NCBI GenBank assembly: GCA_013823325.1
Contig: PNLY01000049.1
Span: 1 to 40,871 of the forward strand
Length of the DNA stretch: 40,871 nt
Source: Methylobacterium sp.
GTDB taxonomy: Bacteria > Pseudomonadota > Alphaproteobacteria > Rhizobiales > Beijerinckiaceae
Reading direction: 5' to 3'
Shown here: in pieces, positions 25,749 to 34,033 of the stretch
How the letters are laid out: each line of letters opens with the position of its first letter
How positions within the stretch are numbered: position 1 is the first letter of the stretch
Notes under the pieces: generated by a model
Databases searched by the model: none
The model's input: the letters and a program-made list of their open reading frames with translations, nothing else
Told to the model about the DNA's origin: nothing
Translations under genes and position numbers: made by a program

Positions 25749-26336
25749 CTAGGGAATGACAGTACCTCGAGCCCGCCCACCGGCGACACGGCAGGAACAG
25801 CCTCCACCAAGATTGGACGGATTGATCAGCTGGCAGGTCCGGACCGGGGTCTGGCAATAGTCGCCAACGCCCGACGAGACCGGAGCGGCGTAGTAGGGCC
25901 GGCGGTAATAATAGGCTGGCTCGTCGTAATAGGGCGCGCCGTAATAATAGGGATAGGCCGCAGCGCTCCCGAGAATGGCACCGGCGGCGAGAGCTCCGGC
26001 ACCCCAGCCCCAACCGCCACCATAATAGCCGCGCCGCCAGTAGCCTGGGCGCCCGTAATAGCCGCCACCACCATACCAGCGCCCCGGCCGATAACCCCAG
26101 CCACCGCCACCCCGGTAGTAGCCGCCACGAAAGCCGTAGCCTCCTCCTGCCAGACCAGCGCGGTAGCCGCCGAAGCCCCCGCCTGAGAGAGCCCGCCCTC
26201 CCCCGCTCAAGGCCCCGCCCATGCGGGCGCCGCCGCCATGGAAGCCACCGCCGCTCAAGGCTTGCGCCGAGACGTCATTGGCTGAGAAGGCAAGCAGAGG
26301 AACGAGCGAAGCGGCGAGAACGATCAGGCGGCGCAT
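25749..26336 (-). CDS. Secreted Gly/Tyr-rich protein with Cys-containing C-terminus
   Basis: A 195-residue protein with a signal peptide (about 1-26, cleavage near VSA-QA). The mature part is dominated by glycine, tyrosine, tryptophan and arginine in irregular runs such as GGGGYYGRPGYWRRGYYGGG. A short hydrophobic Ala/Gly stretch (about 110-125) and a Tyr/Pro region follow. The last 36 residues hold four cysteines (DYCQTPVRTCQ and GGGCSCRVAGGRARG). The same tail style occurs in other exported proteins of this bacterial group (recollection). No function is established, and an envelope or surface role is inferred. ATG at 26336 has GGGAGG 5 bases upstream. It follows purC by 98 bases on the same strand. 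Confidence 0.8.
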   Translation of the reverse strand: MRRLIVLAASLVPLLAFSANDVSAQALSGGGFHGGGARMGGALSGGGRALSGGGFGGYRAGLAGGGYGFRGGYYRGGGGWGYRPGRWYGGGGYYGRPGYWRRGYYGGGWGWGAGALAAGAILGSAAAYPYYYGAPYYDEPAYYYRRPYYAAPVSSGVGDYCQTPVRTCQLINPSNLGGGCSCRVAGGRARGTVIP

Positions 26337-26434
26337 GGCGGCCTCCCTCGGCGACAAGGACGGTCATCCATTAACGCGCGCGCACTGCGGCTGTTCCGTG
26401 GCATCCGCCTGTGGCGGCCGAACTGCAATCCGCC

Positions 26435-27385
26435 TCAGAAATAGCGCGCCAGGTTCCACCGGATCCGCTCCAGCGGCGCCACGTCCGCCGCCGGCCGCTC
26501 GAAGGCCTTGCCGGTGATCGTCTCGAACGCCTTTATGTAGACCTGCGAGGTCTGTTCGATCAGCTCGTCCGGAATCTCCGGGATCGGCTCGTTATAGGGG
26601 TCGCAGCGCGCCGCGACCCAGTTGCGCACGAAATCCTTGTCGAAGCTCTCCGGCTTCTCCCCTCTCGCGAAGCGCTCGCGGTAGCTGCCGGCGAACCAGT
26701 AGCGGCTTGAATCGGGCGTGTGGATCTCGTCCGCCAGGATAATCCGGCCCTCGGCATCGGTGCCGAATTCGTATTTGGTGTCGGCGAGGATCAGACCGCG
26801 CTCGGCGGCGAGCGTCTGGCCGCGGGCGAACAGCTTCAGCGCGTAGTCCGAGAGCGTTTCCCATTGCGCCTTGGTCAGCAGGCCCTGCTCCAGGATCTCA
26901 GCCGGCGAGAGCGGCTCGTCATGGCCGCCGTCGAAGGCCTTGCTCGTCGGGGTGATGATCGCTTGCGGCAGCACCTCGTTGTCGCGCAGCCCCTCCGGGA
27001 AGCGGGCGCCGTACATCTCCCGCTGGCCCTGCTTGTACATGGTCAGAATCGAGGTGCCGGTGGTGCCGGCGAGATAGCCGCGCACCACGATCTCCACCGG
27101 GAGTATGTCGAGCCTCTTGCCGACCACGACGTTCGGGTCGGGATAGTCGAGGACATGGTTGGGGCAAATGTCGGCGGTGTGCTCGAACCAGAAGCGCGCC
27201 GTCTGCGTCAGCACCTGGCCCTTGAACGGGATGCAGGCGATGGCGCGGTCGAAGGCGGACAGGCGATCGGTCGCGATGATGATCCGGCGCCCGTCCGGCA
27301 GGTCGTAGTTCTCGCGGACCTTGCCGCGATAATGGTTCGGCAGCTCCGGGATGGTGACATCGCGGATGGTGTTCGCCTCGGACAT
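26435..27385 (-). CDS. purC: SAICAR synthase (phosphoribosylaminoimidazole-succinocarboxamide synthase), long form
   Basis: A 316-residue ATP-dependent ligase joining aspartate to CAIR in purine synthesis. Motifs include [47 protein letters not shown] and [14 protein letters not shown], the ATP and substrate loops of the family. At 316 residues it is the longer type, like yeast Ade1, rather than the roughly 240-residue enzyme. Alphaproteobacteria often carry both, with the short one near purS/purQ (general knowledge). No other purine gene is nearby. ATG at 27385 begins the conserved domain. Confidence 0.94.
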   Translation of the reverse strand: MSEANTIRDVTIPELPNHYRGKVRENYDLPDGRRIIIATDRLSAFDRAIACIPFKGQVLTQTARFWFEHTADICPNHVLDYPDPNVVVGKRLDILPVEIVVRGYLAGTTGTSILTMYKQGQREMYGARFPEGLRDNEVLPQAIITPTSKAFDGGHDEPLSPAEILEQGLLTKAQWETLSDYALKLFARGQTLAAERGLILADTKYEFGTDAEGRIILADEIHTPDSSRYWFAGSYRERFARGEKPESFDKDFVRNWVAARCDPYNEPIPEIPDELIEQTSQVYIKAFETITGKAFERPAADVAPLERIRWNLARYF

Positions 27386-27598
27386 GGCAGCACTCGTCAG
27401 CTCGGAATCGTCCGGAGCTACTGCCTCCGGCTTCGCCGCTCTTAACGCTTTCGCAGCGATGTGGACAGGCGGACGCGACGCATTCGCCAGCCTCCCACCC
27501 CTCATGCCGCAATCGGCTTGGACAGGACGCATGGCTCCGGGCTAGCGTGCGCGCCTGGCAACCCGTTTCCTGCAAAGCAGCGACCCGTCGAGGACATC

Positions 27599-28774
27599 AT
27601 GCCCAAATCCGATCTCATCGCCGCGATCGAGCCCGAGATCAGCGCGATCCGCCGCGACTTCCACCGCCATCCCGAGCTGCTGTTCGACGTGCAGCGCACC
27701 GCCGGGATCGTCGCCGAGAAGCTGAAGGAGTGGGGCGTCGACGAGGTCGTCACCGGGATCGGACGCACCGGCGTGGTCGGCGTGATCAAGGGCAAGGGCC
27801 AGGATTCCGGCAAGGTCATAGGCCTGCGCGCCGACATGGATGCGCTGCCGATCCATGAGGAGACCAATCTCGAGCACCGCTCGACCGTGCCCGGCAAGAT
27901 GCACGCCTGCGGCCATGACGGCCACACCGCCATGCTGCTCGGCGCCGCCAAGTATCTGGCGCAGACCCGCGACTTCGATGGCACCGCGATCGTGATCTTC
28001 CAGCCGGCAGAGGAAGGCGGCGGCGGTGGCAGGGAGATGTGCAAGGACGGGCTGATGGAGCGCTTCGGCGTGCAGGAGGTCTACGGCCTGCACAACATGC
28101 CCGGCCTGCCGATCGGCCAGTTCGCCATCCGCAAGGGGCCGATGATGGCGGCAGCCGACCGCTTCCTGATCAAGCTGGAAGGCCGCGGCGGCCACGCCGC
28201 CAAGCCGAACGAGACGATCGACCCGCTGGTTTCCGCCTGCCAGATCGTCACCTCGCTGCAGACAATCGCCTCGCGCAATGCCGATCCGCTCGATTCCGTC
28301 GTGGTCTCGGTCACCGCGCTGCAGGCTGGCGAAGCCTTCAACGTCATCCCGCAGCATGCGGTGATCAAGGGCACGGTCCGCTCGCTCTCGCCGGAGATGC
28401 GCGACCTCGCCGAGAAGCGCTTCCGCGAGATCGTCACCGGCACCTGCCAGGCTTTCGGCCTGACCTTCGAGATCGAATACGAGCGCGGCTACCCGGTCAC
28501 CTTCAACCATGCCGGCCAGACCGACTTCGTCACCAGCGCGACGAAGAGCGCCTTCGGCAAGGAGGCGATCGACACCACGGTGCCGCCGACCATGGGCTCG
28601 GAGGATTTCTCCTTCATGCTGGAGGAGCGTCCCGGCGCCTATATCTTCATGGGCAATGGCGAGTCCGCCGGGCTGCACCACCCTGCCTATGAGTTCAACG
28701 ACAAGGCCATTCCCGTGGGCATGACCTATTGGGCGAGCCTGGTCGAAATGGCGATGCCGCAGCGCTCGGCATGA
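27599..28774 (+). CDS. M20D amidohydrolase (hippurate hydrolase-like)
   Basis: A 391-residue metal-dependent amidohydrolase that cleaves N-acyl amino acids. Metal-site residues are in MHACGHDGHTAMLL, FQPAEEGGGG (catalytic Glu-Glu), YGLHNMPG and TMGSEDFSFML near the end. The lid/dimerisation domain (GRGGHAAKPNETIDPLV onward) is intact. Relatives hydrolyse hippurate, N-acetyl amino acids or indole-acetyl conjugates. The start at 27599 has an AGGA site close upstream. The stop overlaps the next start (ATGA), so its product probably feeds the FAD oxidoreductase or shares its regulation. Confidence 0.92.
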   Translation: MPKSDLIAAIEPEISAIRRDFHRHPELLFDVQRTAGIVAEKLKEWGVDEVVTGIGRTGVVGVIKGKGQDSGKVIGLRADMDALPIHEETNLEHRSTVPGKMHACGHDGHTAMLLGAAKYLAQTRDFDGTAIVIFQPAEEGGGGGREMCKDGLMERFGVQEVYGLHNMPGLPIGQFAIRKGPMMAAADRFLIKLEGRGGHAAKPNETIDPLVSACQIVTSLQTIASRNADPLDSVVVSVTALQAGEAFNVIPQHAVIKGTVRSLSPEMRDLAEKRFREIVTGTCQAFGLTFEIEYERGYPVTFNHAGQTDFVTSATKSAFGKEAIDTTVPPTMGSEDFSFMLEERPGAYIFMGNGESAGLHHPAYEFNDKAIPVGMTYWASLVEMAMPQRSA

Positions 28775-29874
28775 GCGACATCGACTGCCTGGTGATCGGG
28801 GCCGGCGTTGTCGGCCTCGCGACGGCGCGTGCGCTTGCGCTCGCTGGCCGCGAGGTCGTGATCGCCGAGGCCGCGGACGGGATCGGCACCCAGACCTCGG
28901 CCCGCAACAGCGAGGTCATCCATGCTGGCATCTACTATCCGCCCGGCTCACTGAAGGCCCGGGTCTGCGTCGAGGGGCGCCAGCGCCTCTACGCCTATCT
29001 GCGCGAGCGCGGCCTGCCGCACAGGGCCTGCGGCAAGCTGATCGTCGGCACCTATGCCGGCCAGCGCCCGGCGCTGGAGACGATCGCAGCGCGCGCCCAG
29101 GCTTCGGGCGTGAACTCGGTGCGCTGGCTCGATGGCGCCGAGGCGAAGGCGCTGGAACCCGAGGTGAGCTGCGAGATTGCCCTGTTCTCGCCTGAGACCG
29201 GCACGGTCGACAGCCATGCGCTGATGCTGTCGCTGCTCGGCGAGTGCGAGGCGGCCGGCGGCTCGTTGGCGCTCAACACGCCGATCCTGGCCTGGCGCCG
29301 CGAGGCGGACGGCTTCAGCGTCGATTTCGGTGGCGACGATCCCGCGACCTATACCGTGAACACCGTGGTGAACGCGGCCGGCCATGGCGCACCGCGCCTG
29401 CTCGGCAAGCTCGACGGCTTCCCGGCAGCGCATATCCCCAAGCAGTATTTCGCCAAGGGCAACTACTTCTCGCTGCTCGGCAAGCAGCCCTTCTCGCATC
29501 TGGTCTATCCGGTGCCGGAAGCGGCAGGCCTCGGCATCCACGCCACCATCGATATGGCCGGACGGGTCAAGTTCGGGCCCGATGTCGAATGGGTCGATGA
29601 TGACCAGGATCTCGTCGTCGATCCCGCCCGCGCCGAAAAGTTCTACGCGGCGATCCGGACCTATTGGCCGGGCCTGCCGGACGGTGCACTCGTCGCCGAT
29701 TATGCCGGCATCCGGCCCAAGCTGCACGGCCCGACCGAGGCGATCGTGGATTTCCGCATCGACGGGCCGGCGGTGCATGGCGTGCCGGGACTCGTCAACC
29801 TGCTCGGCATCGAGAGCCCAGGGCTGACGAGCTCGCTCGCGATCGCGGATCTGGTGGTCGAGCGGCTGCGCTAG
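28771..29874 (+). CDS. FAD-dependent oxidoreductase, L-2-hydroxyglutarate dehydrogenase-like
   Basis: A 367-residue DAO-family flavoprotein. An N-terminal dinucleotide-binding motif VIGAGVVGLATARALA (about 7-22) is followed by TSARNSEVIHAGIYYPPGS and KQYFAKGNYFSL, and near the end by DYAGIRPKLHGP and GIESPGLTSSLAIADLV, which are hallmarks of the LhgO/YgaF branch. This branch oxidises L-2-hydroxyglutarate, with electrons passed to the respiratory chain. Related members use other 2-hydroxy or amino acids. It is coupled by a four-base overlap to the M20 hydrolase and followed by a palindromic repeat. Confidence 0.88.
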   Translation: MSDIDCLVIGAGVVGLATARALALAGREVVIAEAADGIGTQTSARNSEVIHAGIYYPPGSLKARVCVEGRQRLYAYLRERGLPHRACGKLIVGTYAGQRPALETIAARAQASGVNSVRWLDGAEAKALEPEVSCEIALFSPETGTVDSHALMLSLLGECEAAGGSLALNTPILAWRREADGFSVDFGGDDPATYTVNTVVNAAGHGAPRLLGKLDGFPAAHIPKQYFAKGNYFSLLGKQPFSHLVYPVPEAAGLGIHATIDMAGRVKFGPDVEWVDDDQDLVVDPARAEKFYAAIRTYWPGLPDGALVADYAGIRPKLHGPTEAIVDFRIDGPAVHGVPGLVNLLGIESPGLTSSLAIADLVVERLR

Positions 29875-29887
29875 GTCTTAGAGTTGC

Positions 29888-29997
29888 ACGTCATGGTCGG
29901 GCTTGACCCGAGCATCTCAGGCCGGAAGAGGCTCTGATCAACGCCCTCTCGTCCTGAGATTCTCGGGTTTGCGCTTCGCTTCGCCCCGAGAATGACG
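29888..29997. repeat. Palindromic dispersed repeat, second copy
   Basis: The left arm (29888-29918) matches the left arm of the element at 2223-2253 at 30 of 31 bases. The right part (about 29955-29997) is diverged: CTGAGA and ATGACG still pair with TCTCAG and CGTCAT of the left part, but the inner hairpin is different (TCTCGGG...CCCCGAGA). It fills the gap between the convergent oxidoreductase and GIY-YIG genes and may terminate both. Confidence 0.8.
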
Positions 29998-30006
29998 CCG
30001 GCCGCG

Positions 30007-30342
30007 TCACACCGCCTGCGCCCCCAATTCCGCGCACCAATGCGCCAGCCGCGCCTTCATGACGCGCTCGCGGCCGGCTTCCAGCGCCTTCTCGTCGAGA
30101 CGCTCGATCTCCTCGAAGGCGAAGGCGTCTTCGCCGTGCGCATTCCAAGCTGCCTGCAGGCTGTGACCGCGATGGCTGCCATGGCGCAGCGTGAACCAGA
30201 CGCGGTTCTGGATCGTCGACAGGTCCGGCGCCTGCCCGGCCCAGCGTTCGCCGGTCGCAAGGCAACGCAGCAGATAGATGCCAGCCACGACCTTGCGCTC
30301 CTTATAGGCCGCGACGGCGATCTTCCTGTTCTCGTGACGCAT
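30007..30342 (-). CDS. GIY-YIG-family small protein, degenerate second motif
   Basis: A 111-residue protein. AGIYLLRC gives the GIY half. The YIG half is replaced by WAG in GERWAGQAP. The following IQNRVWFTLRHG supplies the conserved Arg region, and FAFEEIERLDE the acidic residue expected of the fold. GIY-YIG proteins cut DNA in repair, recombination or restriction, but whether this one keeps activity is unclear. The start at 30342 follows a near-perfect AAGGAGG site. It is divergent from the DUF2239 gene with a shared promoter region, a pairing I recall from other Hyphomicrobiales. Confidence 0.78.
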   Translation of the reverse strand: MRHENRKIAVAAYKERKVVAGIYLLRCLATGERWAGQAPDLSTIQNRVWFTLRHGSHRGHSLQAAWNAHGEDAFAFEEIERLDEKALEAGRERVMKARLAHWCAELGAQAV

Positions 30343-30367
30343 TGCGTCCTCCTTCAATGAGGTCGCG

Positions 30368-30420
30368 GTCAATATCACCCGGGCAATATTGACACAAGTG
30401 TTTTTATCCGGGTATTTTAT
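30368..30420. promoter_or_regulatory. Divergent promoters with shared palindromic operator
   Basis: On the plus strand TTGACA (30389-30394), 18 bases and TATTTT (30413-30418) form a good promoter for DUF2239. On the minus strand TTGTGT (30397-30392), 17 bases and TATTGA (30374-30369) face the GIY-YIG gene. GTCAATAT (30368-30375) and ATATTGAC (30386-30393) are perfect 8-bp inverted arms 10 bases apart that overlap both promoters. A CCCGGG/TCCGGG element occurs in the loop and again at about 30407-30412 beside the plus-strand -10. One regulator could control both genes. Its identity is unknown. Confidence 0.7.
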
Positions 30421-30441
30421 GGCATCCCTCAGGAGCCGACC

Positions 30442-31005
30442 ATGTCCGACGCCGACCGCCTTTCGACCGCCTTCGACGGCAGCAGCATCTTCGCCCGCGG
30501 CCGCCTGGCCGAGGTCGCCCTCGCCGTGCGGGAGCGTTTAGACGGGCGGCCCGAAGCTACATTGCTGACCTTCGACGACGCGACCGGGCGCGTGATCGAC
30601 CTCGATCTGCGCGGCACGCCGGCCGAGATCGTCGCGCGGCTGGGCGACGAGCCGCGCGGGCGCGGCCGGCCAAAGCTCGGCGTCGTCGCGCGCGAGGTGA
30701 CCTTGCTGCCGCGACATTGGGAATGGCTGTCGGCACAGCCCGGCGGCGCCTCGCAGGCGCTGCGACGCCTGATCGACGAGGCGCGGCGCGGCGACCGAGG
30801 CGAAACGCAGGGGCGCATCGCCCGCGAGGCGGCCTATCGCTTCATGAACGCGCTTGCCGGCAATCTGCCCGGCTTCGAGGAGGCGACGCGGGCGCTCTTC
30901 GTCAATGACGAGGTCGGCTTCTTCCGGCAGGCGGCGGGCTGGCCGGCCGACATCCGCACCTATACGCAGGAACTGGCCTGGAGCGCGGTGCGGGACGAGG
31001 ATTAG
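30442..31005 (+). CDS. DUF2239-family protein
   Basis: A 187-residue protein of unknown function, recognisable by the family core RGRPKLGVVAREVTLLPRHW (about 73-92) and QPGGASQALRRLIDEARR (about 99-116). This Arg-rich, RGRP-containing middle looks able to touch nucleic acid. The C-terminal half is alpha-helical with AAYRFMNALAGNLPGFEEAT. No signal peptide or membrane segment is present, so it is cytoplasmic. AGGAG lies 7 bases before the ATG and a strong promoter just beyond. It overlaps the eda stop by four bases in convergent orientation. The function stays unassigned, and regulation with the GIY-YIG gene is the best clue. Confidence 0.85.
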   Translation: MSDADRLSTAFDGSSIFARGRLAEVALAVRERLDGRPEATLLTFDDATGRVIDLDLRGTPAEIVARLGDEPRGRGRPKLGVVAREVTLLPRHWEWLSAQPGGASQALRRLIDEARRGDRGETQGRIAREAAYRFMNALAGNLPGFEEATRALFVNDEVGFFRQAAGWPADIRTYTQELAWSAVRDED

Positions 31006-31646
31006 CCGCGCAGCTCCGCGACCTTCTCGCGGGCTTCGCGCGAGAGCTTCGTCACCTGCGCCCAGTCGCGGTTCTTGACCGCGTCGGAGGGGACGAGCCA
31101 GGAGCCGCCGACGCAGATCACCTGCGGCAGAGCGAGGTAGTTGCCGAGATTGGCGAGCGAGACGCCGCCGGTCGGACAGAACTGCATCTGCGGGAACGGG
31201 CCCGACAGCGCCTTGAGGCCGGCGACGCCGCCGGCCTGCTCGGCCGGGAAGAACTTGCAGGTCAGGCGGCCCGCCGAAACGGCACGCATGCAGTCGGAGG
31301 CGGTGGCGACACCCGGCAGCCACGGCAGGCCGGTCTTGCGCATGGCCTCGTCGACGCTCTCGGTGAAGCCGGGGCTGACCACGGCGAGCGCGCCGGCATT
31401 ATGGACCTCGGCGGCCTGGGCCGGCGTCACCACGGTGCCGGCAACCGGCAGGATACCGGGCACCCTCTTGGCCACGACCTCGAGCGCCGCCATCGCGGCC
31501 GGACGGCGCAAGGTGATCTCGATCACGTCGATGCCGCCGGCGAGCAGGGCCTCCGCCAGCGGCACGGCGATCTCGGCCTCGTCGATGACGACGACGGGGA
31601 CGACGGCGCAGGCCTTGAGGCGGGCGATTTCGGGAGCGATCGACAT
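31002..31646 (-). CDS. eda: KDPG/KHG aldolase
   Basis: A 214-residue class I aldolase splitting 2-keto-3-deoxy-6-phosphogluconate to pyruvate and glyceraldehyde 3-phosphate, the last Entner-Doudoroff step. The Schiff-base Lys130 is in CKFFPAE and Glu43 in VIEITLRRP. The phosphate loop is FCPTGGVSLAN. All are intact and the length is standard. It is the third gene of zwf-pgl-eda on the minus strand, 25 bases after pgl. The stop codon overlaps that of DUF2239 on the other strand. Confidence 0.95.
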   Translation of the reverse strand: MSIAPEIARLKACAVVPVVVIDEAEIAVPLAEALLAGGIDVIEITLRRPAAMAALEVVAKRVPGILPVAGTVVTPAQAAEVHNAGALAVVSPGFTESVDEAMRKTGLPWLPGVATASDCMRAVSAGRLTCKFFPAEQAGGVAGLKALSGPFPQMQFCPTGGVSLANLGNYLALPQVICVGGSWLVPSDAVKNRDWAQVTKLSREAREKVAELRG

Positions 31647-31671
31647 CGGGAGAATTCCTTTCGCGCCTCGC

Positions 31672-32361
31672 TTACGCCTTGGCCCAGTAGACGTCGAGCC
31701 CCTGCGGGCGCGAGAGCAGCAGGCCGACCGGAAAGGCCGCCGGCAATTCGACCGCCGAGGCCAGCACCTCGTCCTTTTCCCGCCCGGAAATCAGCAGGGC
31801 GACATGACCGGCGCCCTGCAGCCGGGCCGGCGATAATGAGAGCCGCGGCGGCAGATCAGGAGGCGTCGCGGCAACGGCATGGACCGAGGCTGGCGCGGTC
31901 AGCGCCACCGTCTGGCCTGGAAAGAGCGAGGCGACATGCCCGTCCGCGCCCATGCCGCTGACGACGATATCGAGCGGCGGCAGGCCCTTGAGCACACGAT
32001 CGAGACTGGCTGCGGCCGCTGCGAGATCATCACCGGCATTGTGGAAAGAGACGAACGGAGTCCGACCTTCCCGCAGCGGCGCGAAGGCGGCGCGGATCAT
32101 GCGCTCGTTCGAGGCCTGATCGTCGGGGGCGACAAAGCGCTCGTCGGTCGGCATCAGCGTGATGCTTTCCCAGGGCAGCTCATGCGCGCCGAGCGCGGCC
32201 AGGAAGCGCGCCGGCGTGCTGCCGCCCGGCACGGCGACCAGCGCCCTGCCCTGCGCTGCGATGAGCGCCCGCAGCCGGATCGCGACCGCTTCGGCCAGCG
32301 CTTCGGAAGCATCGGCCAGTGTCTCGAAGCGGTGGCGGATGAGCGGTCCCGCCGCGCTCAC
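31672..32361 (-). CDS. pgl: 6-phosphogluconolactonase
   Basis: A 229-residue lactonase of the NagB-like fold that hydrolyses 6-phosphogluconolactone. VPGGSTPARFLAAL (about 44-57), LMPTDERFV and SGMGADGHVASLFPG are the family motifs. The start codon is GTG, whose bases overlap the zwf stop (GTGA), so it is translationally coupled to zwf. The next gene is eda. Confidence 0.94.
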   Translation of the reverse strand: MSAAGPLIRHRFETLADASEALAEAVAIRLRALIAAQGRALVAVPGGSTPARFLAALGAHELPWESITLMPTDERFVAPDDQASNERMIRAAFAPLREGRTPFVSFHNAGDDLAAAAASLDRVLKGLPPLDIVVSGMGADGHVASLFPGQTVALTAPASVHAVAATPPDLPPRLSLSPARLQGAGHVALLISGREKDEVLASAVELPAAFPVGLLLSRPQGLDVYWAKA

Positions 32362-33866
32362 TCGCCGAACTCCGGATCGGCCCAGGAGCGGCCCTCACGC
32401 TCGATCAGACCGATCGCCTGCGACGGCCCCCAGGAGCCGGCGGCATAGCGATGCGGCAGCGGGTAATAGTCCTGCCAGCCGGCGAGGATCGGATCGACCC
32501 AGGTCCAGGCCTGCTCGACCTCGTCGCGGCGCATGAACAGGGTCTGGTCGCCGCGGATCACATCGGTGAGCAGGCGCTCATAGGCGTCGGGCGTGCGCAC
32601 GTCGAAGGCGGTCTCGTAGCGCAGATCGAGCTGGCGCGGCACGATCTTGAGCTTGCCGGAGCCCGGCACCTTCATCATCAGCTGGAGCTGGACGCCGTCA
32701 TTGGGCTGGAGCCGGATGATCAGGCGGTTGGCATAGAGCTCCTCGCAGCCCGGGGCACGGCCGAAGATCGAATGCGGCACCGGCTTGAAGGTGACCGCGA
32801 TCTCGGAATAGCGCTGCGCCATGCGCTTGCCGGTGCGCAGGAAGATCGGGACGCCGGCCCAGCGCCAGGTGTCGAGCTCGCAGCGGATCGCGGTGAAGGT
32901 CTCGGTGCCGGAGACATGGCCGAGTTCCTCGGCATAGCCCTTGACCCGCTGGCCGTCTATCGCGCCCGGCCCGTACTGGCCGCGCACGGTCATGCGCTGC
33001 ACATCGGGGCCGACGATCGGCCGCAGCGCCTTCAGCACCCTGACCTTCTCGTCACGGACCGCGTCGGCCTCGAGCTGGTTCGGCGGCTCGATCGCGAACA
33101 GGCAGAGCAGCTGCAGCACATGGTTCTGCACCATGTCGCGCAGATGCCCGGCCTTGTCGTAATAGCCGGCACGGGATTCGAGGCCCACCGTCTCGGCAAC
33201 GGTGATCTGGACATTATCGATGTCGCGACTTGACCAGGAGCGCTCGAACAGCGTGTTGGCGAAGCGCAGCACCAGCAGGTTCTGCACCGTCTCCTTGCCG
33301 AGATAATGGTCGATCCGGTAGGTCCGGCTCTCCGGCAGGATGCGGGCGACGGCGTCGTTGATCTCGCGCGCCGAGGCGAGGTCGCGCCCGAGCGGCTTTT
33401 CCAGGATGACACGCGAGGTCGGCGTCAGGATGCCGGAGCTCGCCAGGTTCTCGCAGATCGGGATGAACAGGTCCGGCGGCGTCGAGAGATAGAAGGAACG
33501 CACCCGCTGGGACTCGCCGAGCGCCTCCTTCAAGGCTCCGTAGGTCTCGGGCTTGACCGCATCGAGCAGCACCATGGTGAGGCGGCGGCGGAAGGCGGCA
33601 ATGCGATCCGGCGACAGGCCGGCGGCGGCGAGCTTGCTGGCGATCTCGTTGGGGATGCCCTCGACGTCCTCCTGCCTGCGGACGATGCCGATGACGCGGC
33701 TCTCCTCCGGCAACACGCCCTCTTCGTTGCGCTGGGCCAGCGCCGGGAAGAGCTTGCGCAAGGCAAGGTCACCGCCGGCTCCGAAGATCACCAGGTCGAA
33801 AGGCGGGACCGGCGTGCGCTCCGGCGCAGCCTCCGGCTTCAGCAGGCGTTCAGCGATGGCGTCCAT
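32358..33866 (-). CDS. zwf: Glucose-6-phosphate 1-dehydrogenase
   Basis: A 502-residue NAD(P)-dependent enzyme that oxidises glucose 6-phosphate and provides NADPH. The nucleotide-binding GAGGDLALRKL (29-39) replaces the commoner GASGDLA, a minor change. EKPLG (156-160), RIDHYLGKE (184-192) and the catalytic His in DMVQNHVLQ are intact. ATG at 33866 has AGGAG 9 bases upstream and is preferred over longer in-frame starts that run into non-family residues. It heads the zwf-pgl-eda operon. Confidence 0.95.
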   Translation of the reverse strand: MDAIAERLLKPEAAPERTPVPPFDLVIFGAGGDLALRKLFPALAQRNEEGVLPEESRVIGIVRRQEDVEGIPNEIASKLAAAGLSPDRIAAFRRRLTMVLLDAVKPETYGALKEALGESQRVRSFYLSTPPDLFIPICENLASSGILTPTSRVILEKPLGRDLASAREINDAVARILPESRTYRIDHYLGKETVQNLLVLRFANTLFERSWSSRDIDNVQITVAETVGLESRAGYYDKAGHLRDMVQNHVLQLLCLFAIEPPNQLEADAVRDEKVRVLKALRPIVGPDVQRMTVRGQYGPGAIDGQRVKGYAEELGHVSGTETFTAIRCELDTWRWAGVPIFLRTGKRMAQRYSEIAVTFKPVPHSIFGRAPGCEELYANRLIIRLQPNDGVQLQLMMKVPGSGKLKIVPRQLDLRYETAFDVRTPDAYERLLTDVIRGDQTLFMRRDEVEQAWTWVDPILAGWQDYYPLPHRYAAGSWGPSQAIGLIEREGRSWADPEFGE

Positions 33867-34033
33867 GGCGGCATACTCCTGATCGGCCGACACGCCGTCG
33901 GCGCGAATTCTCGTCGATCGCTCCATTCCGGGGCAATCGGAAAGCGCGCCAGTCGAACCGAATCCTGCGACGACAATGCGACCAAGTATGGCGCTTGCCA
34001 AACGGTTTGCGCACAGGCCGATGAGCGCCGTCT
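33867..34033. other. zwf upstream region
   Basis: This is the first half of the 316-base gap between zwf and the second peptide-transporter operon; the other half is the repeat at 34034-34169. CAAAC-G-GTTTG (33999-34009) is an 11-base palindrome about 130 bases before the zwf start, next to a TTGGCA on the minus strand that could be a -35. No coding sequence is seen. It may be the zwf control region. Confidence 0.35.

Noticed and set aside
25860..26240. Tandem short repeats resembling a CRISPR array or minisatellite
   Set aside because: The periodicity is irregular and is explained by Gly/Tyr-rich codons of the secreted protein; there are no constant repeats with unique spacers.
27500..27545. 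TTGGAC-like -35 with a GCTAGC -10 before the M20 amidohydrolase
   Set aside because: The -10 match is poor and such pairs arise readily in GC-rich DNA; not listed as a promoter.
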